The notes below the pieces were generated by a model. The model searched no databases and was not told the origin of the DNA. It saw only the letters and a program-made list of their open reading frames with translations. From contig CANQUW010000047.1 in the NCBI GenBank assembly GCA_947627145.1, positions 1 through 7,844 of the forward strand: 7,844 nt of DNA, read 5' to 3'. Source of the DNA: an uncultured Bacilli bacterium (GTDB lineage Bacteria > Bacillota_I > Bacilli_A > RF39 > UBA660). Shown here in pieces: positions 6,101 through 7,844 of the stretch (its first letter is position 1; the number at the start of each line of letters is the position of its first letter). The translations under genes and the position numbers were made by a program.

Positions 6101-7501
6101 GAATACACAAAAGAACTATTCGGAATAGATAACGTCTATCGTGCAGGAACTATTGGTACAGTTGCTGAAAAGACAGCCTTTGGTTTTGTTAAAGGATATT
6201 TAGAAGAAAAAGGAATAGAAGGAGTAAGAAATGCAGAAGTAGAGAGACTCGCTATGGGATGTACTGGAGTTAAAAGAACAACAGGACAACATCCAGGAGG
6301 AATAGTTGTAATACCAGGTTACATGGATGTCTTTGACTTTACACCATTTCAATATCCGGCAGATGATAACACATCTCTTTGGCGAACAACTCACTTTGAT
6401 TACCATGCCATCGACCAAGATGTCTTAAAACTAGATATACTAGGTCACGATGATCCTACAGTTTTAAGAATGTTACAAGACTTATCAGGAATAGATGTAA
6501 CAACACTTCCATTAGATGATAAAGAAGTCTTTGAATTATTGTGTTCTCCAAAATCTTTAGGAGTAACAGAAAATGATATAAAATGTAAAACAGGAACTCT
6601 TGGGCTTCCCGAACTTGGAACTAAATTTGTTATAGGAATGTTAGAAGAAACTAAACCAAAAACATTCTCTGAACTTGTAAAAATATCAGGACTTTCACAT
6701 GGTACCGATGTTTGGGCAGGAAACGCAAGTGACCTAATCGCAAATAATGTTGTTCCATTTAAAGAAGTTATCGGATGTCGTGATGATATAATGGTATCTC
6801 TAATAAACTGGGGAGTAGAACCTCTAACAGCATTTAAAATAATGGAGTTTGTAAGAAAAGGACGTGCTAGTAAAGAACCAGAGCAATGGAATGAATACAC
6901 AGAAATTATGAGAAAAGTAAATATTCCCGAATGGTATATCGAATCTTGTCATAAAATAAAATATATGTTCCCAAAAGCTCATGCTTGTGCTTACGTTATG
7001 AGTGCCTTAAGAATAGCGTGGTTCAAAGTACATCAACCAATAAACTATTATGCTGCATTCTTCTCAATACGTGTAAGTGACTTTGATATAGAAACAATGA
7101 TAAAAGGACGTAGTAGTATTGAACAAAAAATAGATGAAATAACAGAAAAAGGATTTGAAGCGACTAATAAGGAAACATCAATTTTAGAGTCTTTAAAAAT
7201 TGCTCTAGAAGCAACAGCAAGAGGATTCAAATTCGCAAATATAAATCTTGAAAAAAGTGATGCTACTAAATTTATTATAGATACTGAACATGAAAATACA
7301 TTAATCCCACCATTCTCAACAATAGATGGTCTAGGAATAACAGTTGCAAAACAAATAGTAGAAGAAAGAAATAAAAAACCTTTCTTAAGTATCGAAGACG
7401 TACAAATGCGTGGTAAAGTTTCTAAAACTTTAATAGAAAAAATGAAAGAAATGCAAATTCTTTCAGATTTACCAGACTCAAATCAACTAAGTTTATTCTA
7501 A
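3110..7501 (+). CDS. polC: DNA polymerase III alpha subunit, Gram-positive PolC type, 1463 aa
   Basis: Replicative DNA polymerase of low-GC Gram-positives, with 5'-3' synthesis and built-in 3'-5' proofreading. Order: N-terminal domain (1-160), Lys/Glu-rich linker (160-215), OB fold (about 223-312), PHP domain split by the exonuclease, then palm, fingers and C-terminal part. PHP metal residues are present: His330, His332, Asp339, His364, Glu397, His615, Cys665, Asp738, His740. The DnaQ-type exonuclease (about 420-585) has Asp425 and Glu427 (FDLETTG), Asp511 (HNAKFD), His567 and Asp572. The zinc-binding CX2C pairs are Cys923/926 and Cys954/957. Polymerase aspartates are Asp983 and Asp985 (PDIDLNF) and Asp1109 (LKLDILGHDDPT); GSRGSVGSS lies at 895-903. 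The last five residues, QLSLF, are a canonical sliding-clamp-binding motif. Length is close to the roughly 1440 of Bacillus PolC. AGGAGG (3096-3101) is 8 bases before ATG 3110. Confidence 0.99.
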   Translation: MDENLKILLENMNIDENLYSNFLDCTLKKIIVNSKNNTWTIIIEADKLPQREVLEKLEENKFNIIEKVNNITFKYEVENPDLNTLQSYFPIVLKKLKEDLRIISLFEDALKIEENKLVIVTTNKREEEKIKKVIDKINEFYNNFGYKEEITIKLDEVKSVKEEIEKSKYEFSNIEEIKEQTPEENKEPTKAKKTFKRSNKPEEGMILGRKNKKNKVPIKTILGETNDITIEGYVFGTEYFESPKTNFKIITLKLTDNTDSIYCKVFSNTEEEYNRLKKELKEGSWYKINGYIRDDNFSKELVLNARSIEKVEKTEEERKDTSEEKRVELHTHTKMSGMDGVADEVDLVKQAIAWGHKGIAITDHNGVQSFPHVYNFVRGYNKGKEENDKFKVIYGTELSMIDDNVDIVLRPTDKTMLEETYIVFDLETTGFNAGGKDSIIEIGAVKLKNGEIVEKYDELINPGRRLPKKIIEVTSITDEMLEGKDTEENAVKRFKEFIKDYPLVAHNAKFDTSFIEMAYKKYNLGKLTNPVIDTLELSRTLDSNYARHSLSALVKRYDVPWDEEHHHRGDYDAEGTALVFYKMLKKLSNQNIEKMDDLLEMVSKDEIHKFGRMHHINILVQNKTGLKNLFKLVSYANTTYLYKTPRILRSEVEKYREGLLIGSGCYESEVFNMAKSKTEDELANIIRFYDYVEVQPMECYDHLLQTGDFESKLELSEHLKKIIRVTKESGKLIVATGDVHHINREDKIFREIIVNQKVPGGGRHPLARKNITEIPSNHFRTTNEMLEDFNFLDDPLAHEIVIENPNKILDTVEDIEVIIDTGGIPFSPKIENSDTEVKNMVYNKAHSMYGDPLPKNIEERIENELKGIIGGGFDVIYLIAQKLVKKSNDDGYIVGSRGSVGSSFVATMMGITEVNPLPAHYLCKKCKYSEFENEEGKAYGIEFSSGYDLPDKMCPKCGEKLSKEGQDMPFATFLGFNADKVPDIDLNFSGDYQWKAHEYTKELFGIDNVYRAGTIGTVAEKTAFGFVKGYLEEKGIEGVRNAEVERLAMGCTGVKRTTGQHPGGIVVIPGYMDVFDFTPFQYPADDNTSLWRTTHFDYHAIDQDVLKLDILGHDDPTVLRMLQDLSGIDVTTLPLDDKEVFELLCSPKSLGVTENDIKCKTGTLGLPELGTKFVIGMLEETKPKTFSELVKISGLSHGTDVWAGNASDLIANNVVPFKEVIGCRDDIMVSLINWGVEPLTAFKIMEFVRKGRASKEPEQWNEYTEIMRKVNIPEWYIESCHKIKYMFPKAHACAYVMSALRIAWFKVHQPINYYAAFFSIRVSDFDIETMIKGRSSIEQKIDEITEKGFEATNKETSILESLKIALEATARGFKFANINLEKSDATKFIIDTEHENTLIPPFSTIDGLGITVAKQIVEERNKKPFLSIEDVQMRGKVSKTLIEKMKEMQILSDLPDSNQLSLF

Positions 7502-7565
7502 AATTTACGTATTTAGGCATAAAGTTTAAAAAAATATGAGAAAAAATTACAATTTAGTGGTAAAC

Positions 7566-7571
7566 TATAAT
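7566..7571 (+). promoter_or_regulatory. Possible -10 box before the last gene
   Basis: A perfect TATAAT lies 22 bases before ATG 7594 and just ahead of the ribosome binding site at 7577-7583. No good -35 box is found at 16-18 bp, and I see no terminator between polC and this gene, so read-through from polC is an equally good explanation. Confidence 0.25.
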
Positions 7572-7576
7572 TATAT

Positions 7577-7583
7577 GGAGGAG
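7577..7583 (+). promoter_or_regulatory. Ribosome binding site serving GTG 7591 or ATG 7594
   Basis: GGAGGAG is 7 bases before GTG 7591 and 10 bases before ATG 7594, adjacent codons in the same frame. Either start is workable and changes the protein by one residue. ATG is listed because it is the more usual codon. Confidence 0.7.
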
Positions 7584-7593
7584 TGGTTTAGTG

Positions 7594-7844
7594 ATGAAAA
7601 AAAATAAAAAAGAAATTCCATTTAAAAATTATATTATTTTAATGATATTATTTGCATGTACGATTTTTATATTATACTTCATAACAGTAAAATATGAAGC
7701 ATATAAAGAATACGAAAAGAGAACACCTGTAATTGCGGATACTTTGCATGAAATATCAACAGATGAATTTTCTCATTATGTTACAGAAAATCCAAGTGTA
7801 GTTTTATACATGTGTGTTGCAAGTGAAGATATATGTAGAGATTA
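7594..7844 (+). CDS. Membrane-anchored protein, possibly thioredoxin-like, N-terminal 83 residues (3' end outside window)
   Basis: The frame is open to the end of the window. It starts with a very basic MKKNKKEIPFK, followed by a single hydrophobic segment (about residues 13-32, YIILMILFACTIFILYFITV). It then has a polar stretch that begins YEAYKEYEKRTPVIADTLHEI. This is an N-terminal signal-anchor, putting the rest outside the cytoplasm. Residues 57-83 (DEFSHYVTENPSVVLYMCVASEDIC) have the rhythm of a thioredoxin fold start, with a helix, a VVLYM strand, and then a cysteine pair Cys74-X6-Cys81 where thioredoxins have CXXC. The wider spacing means disulphide chemistry should not be assumed. 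No lipobox is evident; Cys22 is inside the membrane segment. The gene lies 92 bases after polC in the same direction. Confidence 0.85.
   Translation, partial: MKKNKKEIPFKNYIILMILFACTIFILYFITVKYEAYKEYEKRTPVIADTLHEISTDEFSHYVTENPSVVLYMCVASEDICRD

Noticed and set aside
6445..6900. Long minus-strand open frame inside polC, and other antisense frames inside thrS, the 1254 gene and polC
   Set aside because: They are antisense shadows of strongly coding genes with no ribosome binding sites or recognisable protein content.
1..7844. Mobile element, CRISPR array, defence island or biosynthetic cluster
   Set aside because: No transposase, integrase, repeat-spacer pattern, nuclease-type defence gene or biosynthetic enzyme is encoded; the genes are housekeeping or unknown single proteins.

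Overview
The window is very AT-rich and reads with the standard bacterial code: every complete gene ends in TAA and no gene needs TGA read as Trp. It carries a PolC-type replicative polymerase with the exonuclease inserted in the PHP domain, which is the hallmark of Firmicutes and their Mollicutes-like relatives. Low GC, lysine/asparagine-rich proteins, AGGAGG-type ribosome binding sites and a ThrRS C-terminus of the 'VSYRLYSKKETTTVS' type suggest an uncultured, gut-type Bacilli/Erysipelotrichia/RF39-like bacterium. That taxonomic placement is inference.

Layout, left to right. (1) 1-531 (+): the 3' end of thrS (threonyl-tRNA synthetase). (2) 532-942: a 411-base convergent gap with no convincing protein gene but unusually rich in structure. 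It has a good sigma-A-like promoter just after thrS, a palindrome at its expected start site, an 11-bp inverted repeat, two strong hairpins whose arms can re-pair with one another around a T-box-like GGGTGGTAC core, terminator U-tracts in both directions, and a 44-base near-perfect hairpin. (3) 943-1131 (-): a monocistronic single-cluster 4Fe-4S ferredoxin with its own promoter and a terminator overlapping its stop codon. (4) 1254-2123 (+): a 289-aa charged protein anchored in the membrane by its extreme C-terminus, with its own promoter and a strong terminator. (5) 2250-3083 (+): a 277-aa soluble protein of unknown function, probably co-transcribed with polC. (6) 3110-7501 (+): polC, complete, with exonuclease, PHP, zinc-binding and polymerase residues and the C-terminal clamp-binding peptide all intact. 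(7) 7594-7844 (+): the 5' part of a membrane-anchored protein that may carry a thioredoxin-like extracytoplasmic domain; it runs off the window.

The protein genes are mostly housekeeping (translation, electron transfer, replication) plus three lineage-type hypotheticals, and I see no mobile element, CRISPR array, defence cluster or biosynthetic cluster. The best candidate for something undescribed is the thrS-ferredoxin gap: a self-contained, promoter-to-terminator RNA of about 145 nt with attenuator or T-box-like switching architecture but no downstream gene in sense, possibly opposed by a convergent antisense transcript. This rests on sequence pattern only, and AT-rich DNA yields promoter matches by chance, so it is a hypothesis rather than a demonstrated system.
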